Shown here in pieces: positions 1 to 6,245 of a stretch of DNA of 26,103 nucleotides (the first letter of the stretch is position 1; each line of letters starts with the position of its first letter). The translations under genes and the position numbers were made by a program. Source of the stretch: Candidatus Methanogasteraceae archaeon UBA261 (GTDB lineage: Archaea; Halobacteriota; Methanosarcinia; Methanosarcinales; Methanogasteraceae); contig DAWR01000161.1 in assembly GCA_002506015.1 (NCBI GenBank), forward strand, positions 1 through 26,103, given 5' to 3'. The notes below the pieces were generated by a model that did not search any database, was not told the DNA's origin, and saw only the letters and a list, made by a program, of their open reading frames with translations.

Positions 1-79
1 AAATCATTACAGACAATGTCGAGTCTTCTAAGCTTGCGTCAAAATAATATATCCATACGTTGCTGTCTATCATTATCAT
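1..79 (-). CDS. VapC-like PIN-domain toxin, 5' fragment cut by window edge
   Basis: Only the first 26 codons are in the window. The reading begins M-I-M-I-D-S-N-V-W-I-Y-Y-F-D; a short hydrophobic strand ending in an early Asp (D5, here in DSN) is the usual start of a PIN ribonuclease, where that Asp is the first Mg2+-binding residue. The ATG overlaps the stop of the upstream AbrB-type gene as ATGA (76-79), the usual coupling of an antitoxin-toxin pair. VapC toxins of this class cleave RNA and are held inactive by the antitoxin. The family call rests on the N-terminal motif and the neighbour only; the remaining acidic residues lie outside the window. Confidence 0.65.
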   Translation of the reverse strand, partial: MIMIDSNVWIYYFDASLEDSTLSVMI

Positions 80-309
80 TGCATCTTCCACGTGCTTTTG
101 ATCTCTTCCGGAGTAATCGTCCTTTTTCCACTCTTTATCTTTCCTTCCATCCTCTCAATGAATTCTTCCGGAGTAATCACGGGCAAAAGCGTTATTTTTT
201 TACCCTCGGTCGTGACTTCGAACTCTTCTCCTGATTTCAGGCACAGTTCTTCCCTTATCTTCTGTGGGATTTGAAGCATTCCTTTCTCGTCGATAACTGT
301 TATTGCCAT
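76..309 (-). CDS. AbrB/SpoVT family antitoxin (VapB-like)
   Basis: A 77-residue protein with an N-terminal swapped-hairpin AbrB domain (about residues 1-45): AITVIDEKGMLQIPQKIREEL followed by GEEFEV and a strand containing KKITLLPV. The C-terminal tail (about 46-77, EEFIERMEGKI... ITPEEIKSTW) is the charged, probably helical part that would wrap the toxin. This kind of protein binds its own promoter and neutralises the PIN toxin encoded immediately downstream, with which it shares an ATGA overlap. ATG at 309 was chosen because GAGGT lies about 7 nt upstream; a TTG at 315 would add two residues (MD). Autoregulation is expected from the family, but no clear operator was identified. Confidence 0.8.
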   Translation of the reverse strand: MAITVIDEKGMLQIPQKIREELCLKSGEEFEVTTEGKKITLLPVITPEEFIERMEGKIKSGKRTITPEEIKSTWKMQ

Positions 310-385
310 ATCCAAACCTCGCTATATTCAGCATATCAATACAGTGGTATCGCTACCGTACTTTGAATTTGTAGCGTTACCTGCA

Positions 386-460
386 TTATTCTTTGCGATA
401 CTCTCCAATTTCACGCTGTTGTGCATAGTATGCCTCCGGACCCATATATTCAATTCTCAT
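386..460 (-). CDS. 24-residue micro-ORF, function unknown
   Basis: An ATG at 460 opens a 24-codon frame (MRIEYMGPEAYY... ending EYRKE) that stops at TAA 388-386. Its start overlaps the stop of the preceding small frame as ATGA (457-460), so it continues the coupled series JAMM gene, ORF41, ORF24. Composition is protein-like (acidic, aromatic) but the frame is short enough to be chance or the remnant of a longer gene. No family is recognised. Confidence 0.25.
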   Translation of the reverse strand: MRIEYMGPEAYYAQQREIGEYRKE

Positions 461-583
461 TCCGATTCAAGCAGCCCCCCGATCGCCTCAAGCACCGCCG
501 CAAGAGATCCCCCCCTCATCCGCGATATCGTCCGGTGCCTCCGCAAGTTTCTCGATACTCTTCCTTGATCCATCCCCCCTCAC
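457..583 (-). pseudogene. 41-residue small ORF with probable frameshift in a G7 run
   Basis: A GTG at 583 overlaps the stop of the JAMM gene as GTGA and opens a sensible frame (SIEKLAEAPDDIADE...). At the homopolymer of seven C on the plus strand (509-515) the frame runs into ISCGGA and a stop. If one base of this run is removed, the frame reads on as GGSLAAVLEAIGGLLESE and ends at TGA 459-457, exactly at the ATGA overlap with the next micro-ORF. The intact product would be a 41-residue, mostly helical acidic protein. Either the gene is broken or the run is one base too long in the assembly. No function is recognised. Confidence 0.4.
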
Positions 584-1257
584 CAGTCAATTCTCACCTC
601 AACCGGCTCCGCAGTCTCATCAAAGAACGCAACCTCATGCACCCTGGTGATGCTGCTCCACCGCACCGCATTCTCTGAAACCCGCTCAGGCGGTGCCCGC
701 GGTCTGCGCTCCTCGCTTCCCACGGCATGCACGCCAAAAAGAACAGTTGCATCAGGCACAATCGCCCTGATTCGTGCAGCAACCTCTGGCATCGTCCCCT
801 TATCCACGTCAGACAGGGCAGGCGTACCCAGTGGGTGGCTGTGGACGTGCACGATCAGGTTCGGCATCTCGGCTCGCTCAGCCCTGATGTGCTCGACCAT
901 CTTCTCGGCAATGTATGAGACCATCTCCGGAGTGGCATGAGCCACCACCTCGTTTGAAGAGAACTTGTGGAGATGGTCGACGCTTGTGCCATATCCGGTG
1001 AGTGCGTAGACCACCTCCACATCGGGCTCTTTCGGTCGAAAGACGGACTCTACCCGAATCTCCATCTGGCTGAGGATGGGGTGGGAGAGTGCGAGCCCCC
1101 TGCGTCCGGCAGCCGTGGCAGATGCTGCCGAGGGTGCGGGGTACACAGCAGGGGACCCCTCCATCCCCGCCATGTCCACACGCTCAGTCTTCCTCGTCTT
1201 CTTCAGTTTGATCCGGACTGTTCCGTTTCCTCCGATGCCTACCTTGATTCTCTTCAT
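580..1257 (-). CDS. JAMM/MPN+ domain metalloprotease (M67-like)
   Basis: A 225-residue protein with a full JAMM zinc motif: H139-S-H141, seven residues, S149-D-V-D152, in the stretch IVHVHSHPLGTPALSDVD. An upstream Glu around E103 could be the catalytic base. Archaeal and bacterial JAMM proteins remove ubiquitin-like or sulfur-carrier tails by isopeptide or peptide cleavage. Residues 1-27 form a basic, beta-rich lead and residues 30-60 an Ala/Pro-rich linker, so the MPN fold occupies about 65-225. There is no signal peptide or membrane segment, so it should be cytoplasmic. No E1-like or ubiquitin-like gene is seen beside it; instead two micro-ORFs follow with overlapping starts. The start at 1257 has GAGGTG about 15 nt upstream, which is far, so the start is uncertain. 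Confidence 0.75.
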   Translation of the reverse strand: MKRIKVGIGGNGTVRIKLKKTRKTERVDMAGMEGSPAVYPAPSAASATAAGRRGLALSHPILSQMEIRVESVFRPKEPDVEVVYALTGYGTSVDHLHKFSSNEVVAHATPEMVSYIAEKMVEHIRAERAEMPNLIVHVHSHPLGTPALSDVDKGTMPEVAARIRAIVPDATVLFGVHAVGSEERRPRAPPERVSENAVRWSSITRVHEVAFFDETAEPVEVRIDW

Positions 1258-1289
1258 CCGTACATCTACACCTCTTCATACACTTCTAT

Positions 1290-1522
1290 CAATCACGTCC
1301 TCCGTTTTCGGGTCGTGGTCGTATACTCGCGAGTGTTGTTGTATCACCTCTAATCACTTCCTCCGTTTTCGGTCGTGGTCGTTACACTCGCGAGCGTCCG
1401 TCTACTATTCTTCAATCACTTCCTCCGTTTTCGGGTCGTATACTCGCGAGTGTTGTTGTATCACCTCTAATCACTTCCTCCGTCTTCGGGTCGTGGTCGT
1501 ATACTCGCGAGAGTGTCCAGTC
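1290..1522. repeat. Tandem degenerate repeats (about 4 copies, about 60 bp) with CTCGCGAG palindromes
   Basis: Four head-to-tail units begin near 1290, 1352, 1414 and 1469. Each has AATCACTTCCTCCG, TTTTCGGGTCGTGGTCGTAT, a CTCGCGAG palindrome core (1326-1333, 1387-1394, 1443-1450, 1504-1511), and in units 1 and 3 a GTTGTTGTATCACCTCT tail. The start of the unit resembles the 3' coding end of the adjacent surface-protein gene (TACCTCCGTCTTCGGTGG, near 1541-1558), so the array may have grown from that gene end. It fills the gap between this gene and the JAMM gene. Three of the four palindromes extend outward on at least one side, two of them to the 10-bp ACTCGCGAGT. Confidence 0.85.
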
Positions 1523-2251
1523 TTACTCTTCTTCGATTACTACCTCCGTCTTCGGTGGCTTCCGGATCACCATTGCAATGATCACGATCGCAATCACTGC
1601 CAGACACCCAACGATGATGTAGGTGTACGGAAGTTCTTTCATTCCACTGTTGCCTGTGTTGCCGGTCGGTTCCGGATCCATCGGATTGGGCGATGGTGCT
1701 TCCACAGAGAGCGGGTGCGTCAATGAGATCTGCTGGAAAGCGTCCTTGTCGTCACCGGGCCAGTACAATCCCGTAAAGTGCACGGTGAATGTGCCTGCCT
1801 TCTCGCTCTTGATGTTGATGTTGATTGTTCTGGTAACTCCCGGTGGTACCGTAAACGTTCCCGCGACCGTTCCGGCTGCACCACCTGATGCAAAACCCGT
1901 TCCATAGACATGGATCCCGGATGGTACGCTAACCTGCACATCAGCAGTCAGACTCACGTCGTTTAGGGATGGGTTGTACATGTACAGTTCGACAAGCCCG
2001 TCCTGCGACCTATTGATTACATCATTCACCATGCGCAGTTTCACAGCGGGACCCACCCGGAACTTCGCTTCGGTTGGGACAGGTGTCGCAATCTCTGCGG
2101 CGGTCGGTTCGGTTGCGAGCGTTGCCGTCACCGTTGCCGTGACATTTGTCTCATTCGCGGATGTGCTGTTCCCCTGCGCTACTGCGGGCATGACCGCCAG
2201 ACACAGGCATAGAACGCATGCCACGATGAGTTTCTTCATGTTCATACTCAT
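1523..2251 (-). CDS. Membrane-anchored surface protein, paralog A
   Basis: A 242-residue secreted protein. Residues 1-26 form a signal peptide (MSMNMKKLIVACVLCLCLAVMPAVAQ). A Ser/Thr/Asn-rich stretch with NST, NET and NVT glycosylation sequons follows, then a beta-sandwich-like core of about 130 residues (VNDVINRSQDGLVELYMYNP..., GLYWPGDDKDAFQQISLTHP). A Pro-rich linker, one transmembrane helix (YIIVGCLAVIAIVIIAMVI) and a short cytoplasmic tail (RKPPKTEVVIEEE) end the protein. The architecture resembles COG1361/S-layer-type envelope proteins of methanogens, but no specific function is recognised. ATG 2251 is preferred because AGAGG lies 7-8 nt upstream; a start at 2287 would add 12 unlikely residues. 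It is the second gene after paralog B, probably one transcript. Confidence 0.75.
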   Translation of the reverse strand: MSMNMKKLIVACVLCLCLAVMPAVAQGNSTSANETNVTATVTATLATEPTAAEIATPVPTEAKFRVGPAVKLRMVNDVINRSQDGLVELYMYNPSLNDVSLTADVQVSVPSGIHVYGTGFASGGAAGTVAGTFTVPPGVTRTININIKSEKAGTFTVHFTGLYWPGDDKDAFQQISLTHPLSVEAPSPNPMDPEPTGNTGNSGMKELPYTYIIVGCLAVIAIVIIAMVIRKPPKTEVVIEEE

Positions 2252-2288
2252 TCCGATTCCTCTCGATCTCATTGATATCCAATCCACC

Positions 2289-2996
2289 TCAATTCTTTCG
2301 AACCATCAGCGCGCCGAAGGCTATTACGACCGCAATCACCGACAGGATGCCTGATGGTAGTGGAAGTTTGTTCGACTCGTCCGCGCCGGTTTCGTCACTG
2401 TCGCCCGTTTCGATAGCTCCGCCGGTTGGTTCGGAGTCCATTGGATTGGACGATGGTTCATTCACCTTGAAAGGATGCGTCAGCGAGACTTGCTGGAAAG
2501 CGTCCTTGTCATCACCGGGCCAGTACAGCCCTGCGAAATGCGCGGTGAAGTCGCCGGTATTCTCTGCCTTGATGTTGATGTAGATCGTTCGAACAGCCCC
2601 TGGTGGCAACTCGAATGCTCCGGCAACAGTGCCTGCTGCCGCACCATATCCAAAGCCTTCGCCGTACACGTGAACCCCTGCTGGTACGCTGATCTGCGCA
2701 TCAACAGTCAGTGTCACGTCATTCACAGTTGGGTTGTACATATAGAGTTCGAAAATCCCGTCCTGCGACTTGTCGATCACATCGTTCACCGGGCGCAGCG
2801 TAACAGTGGGAGCCGCCCGAAACTTCGCCTCGGTTGGCGCAGGCGTCACATTTCCGGTGGCGGTTGGCGTTGCCGTGACATTCGTTTCATTCGAAGTCGT
2901 CCCATTTGCAGTTGTGTTATCCACCTGCGCAATCGTGGGCATAACCGCGATGCAGAGGGACACGATGAATATCGCGACAAGTTTCTTCACGTCCAT
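2289..2996 (-). CDS. Membrane-anchored surface protein, paralog B
   Basis: A 235-residue paralog of the following gene. It has a signal peptide (MDVKKLVAIFIVSLCIAVMPTIAQ), a short Thr/Asn-rich segment with NTT, NGT, NET and NVT sequons, and a beta-rich core with the same landmarks (APTVTLRPVNDVIDKSQDG, GVHVYGEGFG, GLYWPGDDKDAFQQVSLTHP). A linker and a C-terminal helix (ILSVIAVVIAFGALMV) ending in RKN follow. The core is closely similar to paralog A while linker and tail differ, as expected after tandem duplication. It starts at ATG 2996 with GGAGGAAG 5-6 nt upstream. A TATA-like box (3064-3071) and a tandem TTTGGCAAA motif lie upstream. Cell-envelope location is inferred from signal peptide, sequons and anchor; the ligand or role is unknown. 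Confidence 0.75.
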   Translation of the reverse strand: MDVKKLVAIFIVSLCIAVMPTIAQVDNTTANGTTSNETNVTATPTATGNVTPAPTEAKFRAAPTVTLRPVNDVIDKSQDGIFELYMYNPTVNDVTLTVDAQISVPAGVHVYGEGFGYGAAAGTVAGAFELPPGAVRTIYINIKAENTGDFTAHFAGLYWPGDDKDAFQQVSLTHPFKVNEPSSNPMDSEPTGGAIETGDSDETGADESNKLPLPSGILSVIAVVIAFGALMVRKN

Positions 2997-3063
2997 TTAT
3001 TGCTTCCTCCGATTGTTCATGAACAGGATAATCCAGTTCACGTACAGAAATAAAGTGTCATAG

Positions 3064-3093
3064 TACTTAAACGTTTGGCAAACATTTGGCAAA
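3064..3093 (-). promoter_or_regulatory. Promoter with tandem TTTGGCAAA sites
   Basis: On the minus strand TTTAAGTA (3064-3071) is a TATA-like box about 70 nt upstream of the paralog B start. Just upstream of it are two copies of TTTGGCAAA (3074-3082 and 3085-3093) whose starts are 11 bp apart, about one helical turn. The first copy is part of the 11-bp palindrome GTTTGGCAAAC (3073-3083). The layout fits a regulator bound beside the TATA/BRE region. Confidence 0.45.
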
Positions 3094-3099
3094 GGCAGG

Positions 3100-3476
3100 C
3101 TGTCAGACTGAATCTCAGTACCCACTTCAAATAAATCAGTGGTGTATGATACTTACTATGGACACATATTTCACAAATTTACGCAGATATTATGTACTTA
3201 TCCCGTATTGTGTGGATATCTACATATAAAACCACGAAATTACACAAGATTAACACAAAAATCTTGTGAAAATCCGTGTAATCGTATGGTTCCTACCACA
3301 AGTTATTGAGCATGTACGATATTGCCTTAAATCTATGTAATCTATGTAAATCCATGGCTGATACAACTTTTAGCCACCGATTAACACAGATACACACAGA
3401 TTGAGGTTTTTTCCCATATATTTTCAGAAAGACTGAAGATTTAGTTTTACAATGCTTTTTGAAGTGAATACGAATC
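3100..3476. repeat. Intergenic fold-back repeats of the 'CACAGATT' type
   Basis: This gene-free stretch holds two imperfect inverted repeats. In the first, CACAAGATT (3243-3251) pairs perfectly with AATCTTGTG (3260-3268), inside a longer outer match (ACGAAATTACAC at 3234 against GTGTAATCGT at 3276-3285). In the second, ATCTATGTAATCTATGTA (from 3331) followed by TCCATGGCT matches AGCCACCGATTAACACAG (3372-3389) plus ATACACACAGATT in inverted orientation. These are members of the widespread, unexplained 'ACACAGATTAACACAGAT' intergenic motifs. No convincing ORF is present. Confidence 0.6.
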
Positions 3477-4058
3477 TCACTTCCGAAACCCCTTTGCAAT
3501 GATATACGTCTCCGCGCTCGCCTTCCGCGACGCCTCGGGCGAATGTGCACGCACATTCCTGAATTTCGCACGCACACTCTGCAGATAGTTTGAGAACATA
3601 TCGCCATGAAACACCTTGACAACGAAGTTTCCGCCCGGTTTCAGAATCTCTTCTGCACAGAGGAGCGAATGCTCAACCAGATCAATCGATCGCGCATGAT
3701 CGTAGCTCCAGTCGCCGGAAAGATTGGGTGCGGCATCAGATAAAACGACATCCGCTCTTCCGATCAGTTCTTTGATCTTGTTGAGCGCGTCCTCTGACGT
3801 AATGTCGCCAACAATGGTTATGGCGCCGTCAATTTTGCGGATTGGCTGCAGGTCAACGCCTATGGTCGTGCCACCGCCTGATAGTTCCTGCGCCATCTGC
3901 ACCCAACCACCAGGGGCAGCGCCCAGATCAACGACAGAGTCTCCGCGTCGTATCACGCGGAACCGCTCGTTGATCTGTTTGAGCTTGTATGCTGCCCTCG
4001 AGCGATAACCGTCCTTCTTTGCCATCTTGTAGAAATGATCATGCCTCTTGCGTGCCAT
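3477..4058 (-). CDS. rlmE: 23S rRNA (uridine-2'-O)-methyltransferase RlmE/FtsJ family
   Basis: A 193-residue protein matching the RrmJ/FtsJ fold end to end. It starts MARKRHDHFYKMAKKDGYRSRAAYKL, with the SAM-binding loop DLGAAPGGW at residues 44-52. The K-D-K-E catalytic tetrad is visible as K25 (AYKL), D108 (SDAAPN), K148 (VVKVF) and E183 (SAETY). It transfers a methyl group from SAM to a 2'-OH of ribosomal RNA in the cytoplasm. The C-terminal TRAM domain seen in some archaeal homologues is absent; the protein ends just after the methyltransferase core. ATG 4058 is chosen because the family starts with MA-R-x-R-x-D; an ATG at 4079 would add seven residues. It is divergent from larE with only 31 bp between starts, so at least one mRNA is probably leaderless or the promoters overlap. 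Confidence 0.9.
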   Translation of the reverse strand: MARKRHDHFYKMAKKDGYRSRAAYKLKQINERFRVIRRGDSVVDLGAAPGGWVQMAQELSGGGTTIGVDLQPIRKIDGAITIVGDITSEDALNKIKELIGRADVVLSDAAPNLSGDWSYDHARSIDLVEHSLLCAEEILKPGGNFVVKVFHGDMFSNYLQSVRAKFRNVRAHSPEASRKASAETYIIAKGFRK

Positions 4059-4089
4059 CAGGTACTCATCGTTTAGCATACCACATAAC

Positions 4090-4872
4090 ATGAATGAAGC
4101 ACTGCAACGGAAGATGGCGCGCGTAATTGATGCGATTGGGGATCGTAACAGCCTGCTGATTGCGTTCTCTGGCGGCGTGGACAGCTCGGTTCTCGCACGC
4201 CTTGCAGTAGAGAGCAGAGCAAGCGTACTTGCGGTCACCGCGGACTCGGAATTGCTCGGAGACTGCGGACTTGCGCATGCCAGAGAGGTTGCAGATGAGA
4301 TCGGCATAGAGCATGCGGTATTCGATTTTAGGATTCTGAAGCGGCGGGAATTCGTAGAAAATACATATAACCGATGTTATCACTGCAAAAAATACATGGT
4401 TTTGGAATTAGCGGAAATCGCATCCGGAAAAGGGATTGAAACGGTTGCGGATGGGACGAACACGACTGACCTCACAGAAGATAGACCGGGATATGCTGCA
4501 ATCAAGGAAGCCGGCGTATTCACGCCGTTTGTGGATTTCAGATTGGAAAAGTTAGAGATACGAGAGATCGCCCGGTATTTCGGGATGTCTGTTGCGGATG
4601 CACCTTCTGAATCGTGCTTTGCCACCCGGATTCCTCATAGTATGGAGATCACTGCCCAGTGCCTCTCCAGAATTGCTCAGGCAGAATCGGTGCTGCATGC
4701 GCACGGCATGCATGGCGTCCGTGTCAAGATCCGGGATCGCGACGATCTTGCCTGTGTTGAGATCCAACAGTGCGATCTTGAGCAGTTTATGGCGGTGCGC
4801 GGGGAAGTGGCTGCAGAATTCAGGCAGATCGGCTTTGATCGCACCGTGCTTTCACAGAATCATAGATTGTGA
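4090..4872 (+). CDS. larE: LarE-family ATP-pyrophosphatase sulfur transferase
   Basis: A 260-residue protein of the LarE family (TIGR00268), which adds sulfur to an adenylylated pyridinium dicarboxylate nucleotide when the nickel-pincer cofactor is made. The PP-loop is SGGVDSS at residues 27-33. C176 sits in ESCFATRIPHS, matching the reactive Cys176 of Lactobacillus plantarum LarE in motif and number. C96 and C99 in CYHCKKY complete a three-cysteine set, which in other LarE proteins holds a [4Fe-4S] cluster and allows catalytic rather than sacrificial sulfur transfer. ATG 4090 gives the usual N-terminus just ahead of the PP-loop; the longer frame from 4048 would overlap rlmE. No larB or larC is in the window, so the target enzyme is unknown. 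It converges on the epimerase gene with 15 bp between stops. Confidence 0.88.
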   Translation: MNEALQRKMARVIDAIGDRNSLLIAFSGGVDSSVLARLAVESRASVLAVTADSELLGDCGLAHAREVADEIGIEHAVFDFRILKRREFVENTYNRCYHCKKYMVLELAEIASGKGIETVADGTNTTDLTEDRPGYAAIKEAGVFTPFVDFRLEKLEIREIARYFGMSVADAPSESCFATRIPHSMEITAQCLSRIAQAESVLHAHGMHGVRVKIRDRDDLACVEIQQCDLEQFMAVRGEVAAEFRQIGFDRTVLSQNHRL

Positions 4873-4887
4873 CCGCCGCGTCTATGA

Positions 4888-5814
4888 TCAACGTCCCTCA
4901 AACCACGCAATCATCTGTCGTACGCCATCCTCGAACCCGACCTTCGGCTTAAAGCCCAGTTCCCGAATCCGCGAGATATCCGCATAGAGCGTGTTAACGT
5001 CGCCAGCCCAGGTCTTGCCGCCGTATTGTATCTCCGCTTCCGGCGAGATGATCGAAACCATCAGCTCGGCAAGCGCCTTAATCGAGACCGGATTTCCGCC
5101 GGCAGCGTTGTAGACCCCATGACCGCGCTCGGCAACCAGCGCAAAGGCGTCTGCCATGTCCGAGACGTAGCAGTAGTCCCTGATCTGCTCGCCTGTGCCG
5201 AGGACCTCGAGGAAGTGCGGGTTCGCTCGCAGCTTCTGTATGAAATCGTACATCACGTACCTTGGCTGCCTTGTTCCGTATGTGTTGAAGATCCTTATTG
5301 CGGCAAAGTCGAGCCCGTATGTCTCCTTGAATGCGAATCCATACCGCTCGCCAGCAAGCTTCGATGCACCATACGGCGAGATCGGGTGCAGTGGATGGCT
5401 CTCATCAATCGGCGTCTGCACTGGCTCGCCATAAACCGCTGCAGTCGAGGCATAGACAACCTTCGCAACACCCGAGTCCAGACACGACGTCAGAACGTTG
5501 AATGTGCCGAGCGCGTTTGAGTTGAAGTCGTATCTCGGCTGCGCAACAGAGTTCGGAACCGATGCGTTCGCGCCGATATGAAAGATTACGTCGATATCCG
5601 CATCAATGACTGTCTTTCTGACCAGATCGAAATCGTCGAGGTTGCCTTTCACAAATTCCACATTCTCAGTCCCTGAGAGATTCTCTGCCTTTCCTGTGCT
5701 GAGATCGTCCAGTGCAGTCACACTGCAATCGCCCGATAGGCGATCCACTATATGGCTTCCGATGAAACCCGCGCCGCCGGTCACAAGAACGTTCTTTTCT
5801 TTGAGCGTAAGCAT
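4888..5814 (-). CDS. NAD-dependent nucleotide-sugar epimerase (GalE-like extended SDR)
   Basis: A 308-residue extended short-chain dehydrogenase. The NAD-binding Rossmann motif is TGGAGFIGS (residues 12-20), D36-D37 follow the second strand, and the catalytic triad is S123 (ASTAAVYG), Y148 and K152 (SPYGASK). The substrate-side motifs RIFNTYGTRQ and GxGxQxRDYCYVSDMA are typical of UDP-glucose/UDP-N-acetylglucosamine 4-epimerases and related enzymes. It would make activated sugars for glycoproteins or polysaccharides; the precise sugar cannot be told. ATG 5814 follows GTGGTG and places the Rossmann strand at residue 8, as usual. The longer frame to 5892 reads through low-quality sequence. A weak A/T box lies upstream (about 5845). 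It is a single gene convergent with larE. Confidence 0.85.
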   Translation of the reverse strand: MLTLKEKNVLVTGGAGFIGSHIVDRLSGDCSVTALDDLSTGKAENLSGTENVEFVKGNLDDFDLVRKTVIDADIDVIFHIGANASVPNSVAQPRYDFNSNALGTFNVLTSCLDSGVAKVVYASTAAVYGEPVQTPIDESHPLHPISPYGASKLAGERYGFAFKETYGLDFAAIRIFNTYGTRQPRYVMYDFIQKLRANPHFLEVLGTGEQIRDYCYVSDMADAFALVAERGHGVYNAAGGNPVSIKALAELMVSIISPEAEIQYGGKTWAGDVNTLYADISRIRELGFKPKVGFEDGVRQMIAWFEGR

Positions 5815-5890
5815 GTACACCACTTTATCGGATCGTTCTCTTAACCTTTTCAGAGGATTTTTCGGGGCAGGTGGGGGGTTGGGCGAACAC

Positions 5891-5901
5891 AAGGTTTAAG
5901 A
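5891..5901 (+). promoter_or_regulatory. TATA-like box upstream of tRNA-Asn
   Basis: AAGGTTTAAGA lies about 34-44 nt upstream of the tRNA 5' end, with TTTAAG as the A/T core. This is a suitable distance for an archaeal promoter driving the tRNA-Asn and tRNA-CAT pair as one transcript. Confidence 0.35.
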
Positions 5902-5934
5902 CTATGTCGCCATGATTGATGTGTGGATATGTGA

Positions 5935-6007
5935 GCCGCTATAACTCAGTTGGTAGAGTGCATGGCTGTTAACCATGATGTCACAGGTTCGAGCCCTGTT
6001 GGCGGCG
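5935..6007 (+). tRNA. tRNA-Asn (GTT)
   Basis: A complete 73-nt cloverleaf. The acceptor is GCCGCTA with TGGCGGC (one G-T pair), the D stem ACTC/GAGT, and the anticodon stem CATGG/CCATG around loop CTGTTAA, giving anticodon GTT. The T arm is ACAGG-TTCGAGC-CCTGT and the discriminator is G. No intron is present and CCA is not encoded. It is separated by 3 nt from the next tRNA, so the two are very probably co-transcribed. Confidence 0.95.
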
Positions 6008-6010
6008 TAC

Positions 6011-6085
6011 GGGCCCGTAGCTTAGCCAGGTTAGAGCGCTCGGCTCATAACCGAGAGGTCCTGCGTTCGAATCGCAGTGGGCCCA
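6011..6085 (+). tRNA. tRNA with CAT anticodon (Met, or Ile2 with modified C34)
   Basis: A complete 75-nt cloverleaf. The acceptor is GGGCCCG with TGGGCCC (one G-T pair), the anticodon stem CTCGG/CCGAG around loop CTCATAA, the T arm CTGCG-TTCGAAT-CGCAG, and the discriminator A. CCA is not encoded and there is no intron. Elongator tRNA-Met and AUA-reading tRNA-Ile2 (agmatidine at C34) both carry CAT in archaea. The GGGCCC acceptor resembles archaeal tRNA-Ile(GAT) genes, so the Ile2 identity is a real possibility. It lacks the features of an initiator (no three consecutive G-C pairs in the anticodon stem). Confidence 0.9.
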
Positions 6086-6183
6086 TTTACAATCCAAGGA
6101 GTTTTCATGTGGTTTCGTAAGGGTGCTACAATCATGAACAGGCACTGTCTAAAGATCCGAGTGTACTTCCACCGGTTTACTCG

Positions 6184-6245
6184 ATTCGTGTCATTCGTGA
6201 TAAATCAGCACCAAGAGATCACAAATGGTAACGAATGACGCGAAT
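6184..6245. repeat. Fold-back repeat of the 'TTCGTGTCATTCGTG' type
   Basis: ATTCGTGTCATTCGT (6184-6198) and ACGAATGACGCGAAT (6231-6245) are inverted copies with a single mismatch that forms a G-T pair in RNA, separated by a 32-nt loop. Similar 'attcgtgtcattcgtg' motifs occur as dispersed intergenic repeats in many prokaryotes and have no assigned role. Confidence 0.6.

Noticed and set aside
1290..1522. CRISPR array
   Set aside because: The repeats are contiguous and about 60 bp with no unique spacers, and no cas gene is present.
1974..2354. Plus-strand open frame of 126 codons
   Set aside because: It is the reverse of the signal peptide and linker of the two surface proteins, with no ribosome-binding site or family resemblance.
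3461..3483. GAAGTGA/TCACTTC inverted repeat across the rlmE stop as a terminator
   Set aside because: The stem is only 7 bp with a 9-nt loop and no T tract follows on the rlmE strand.
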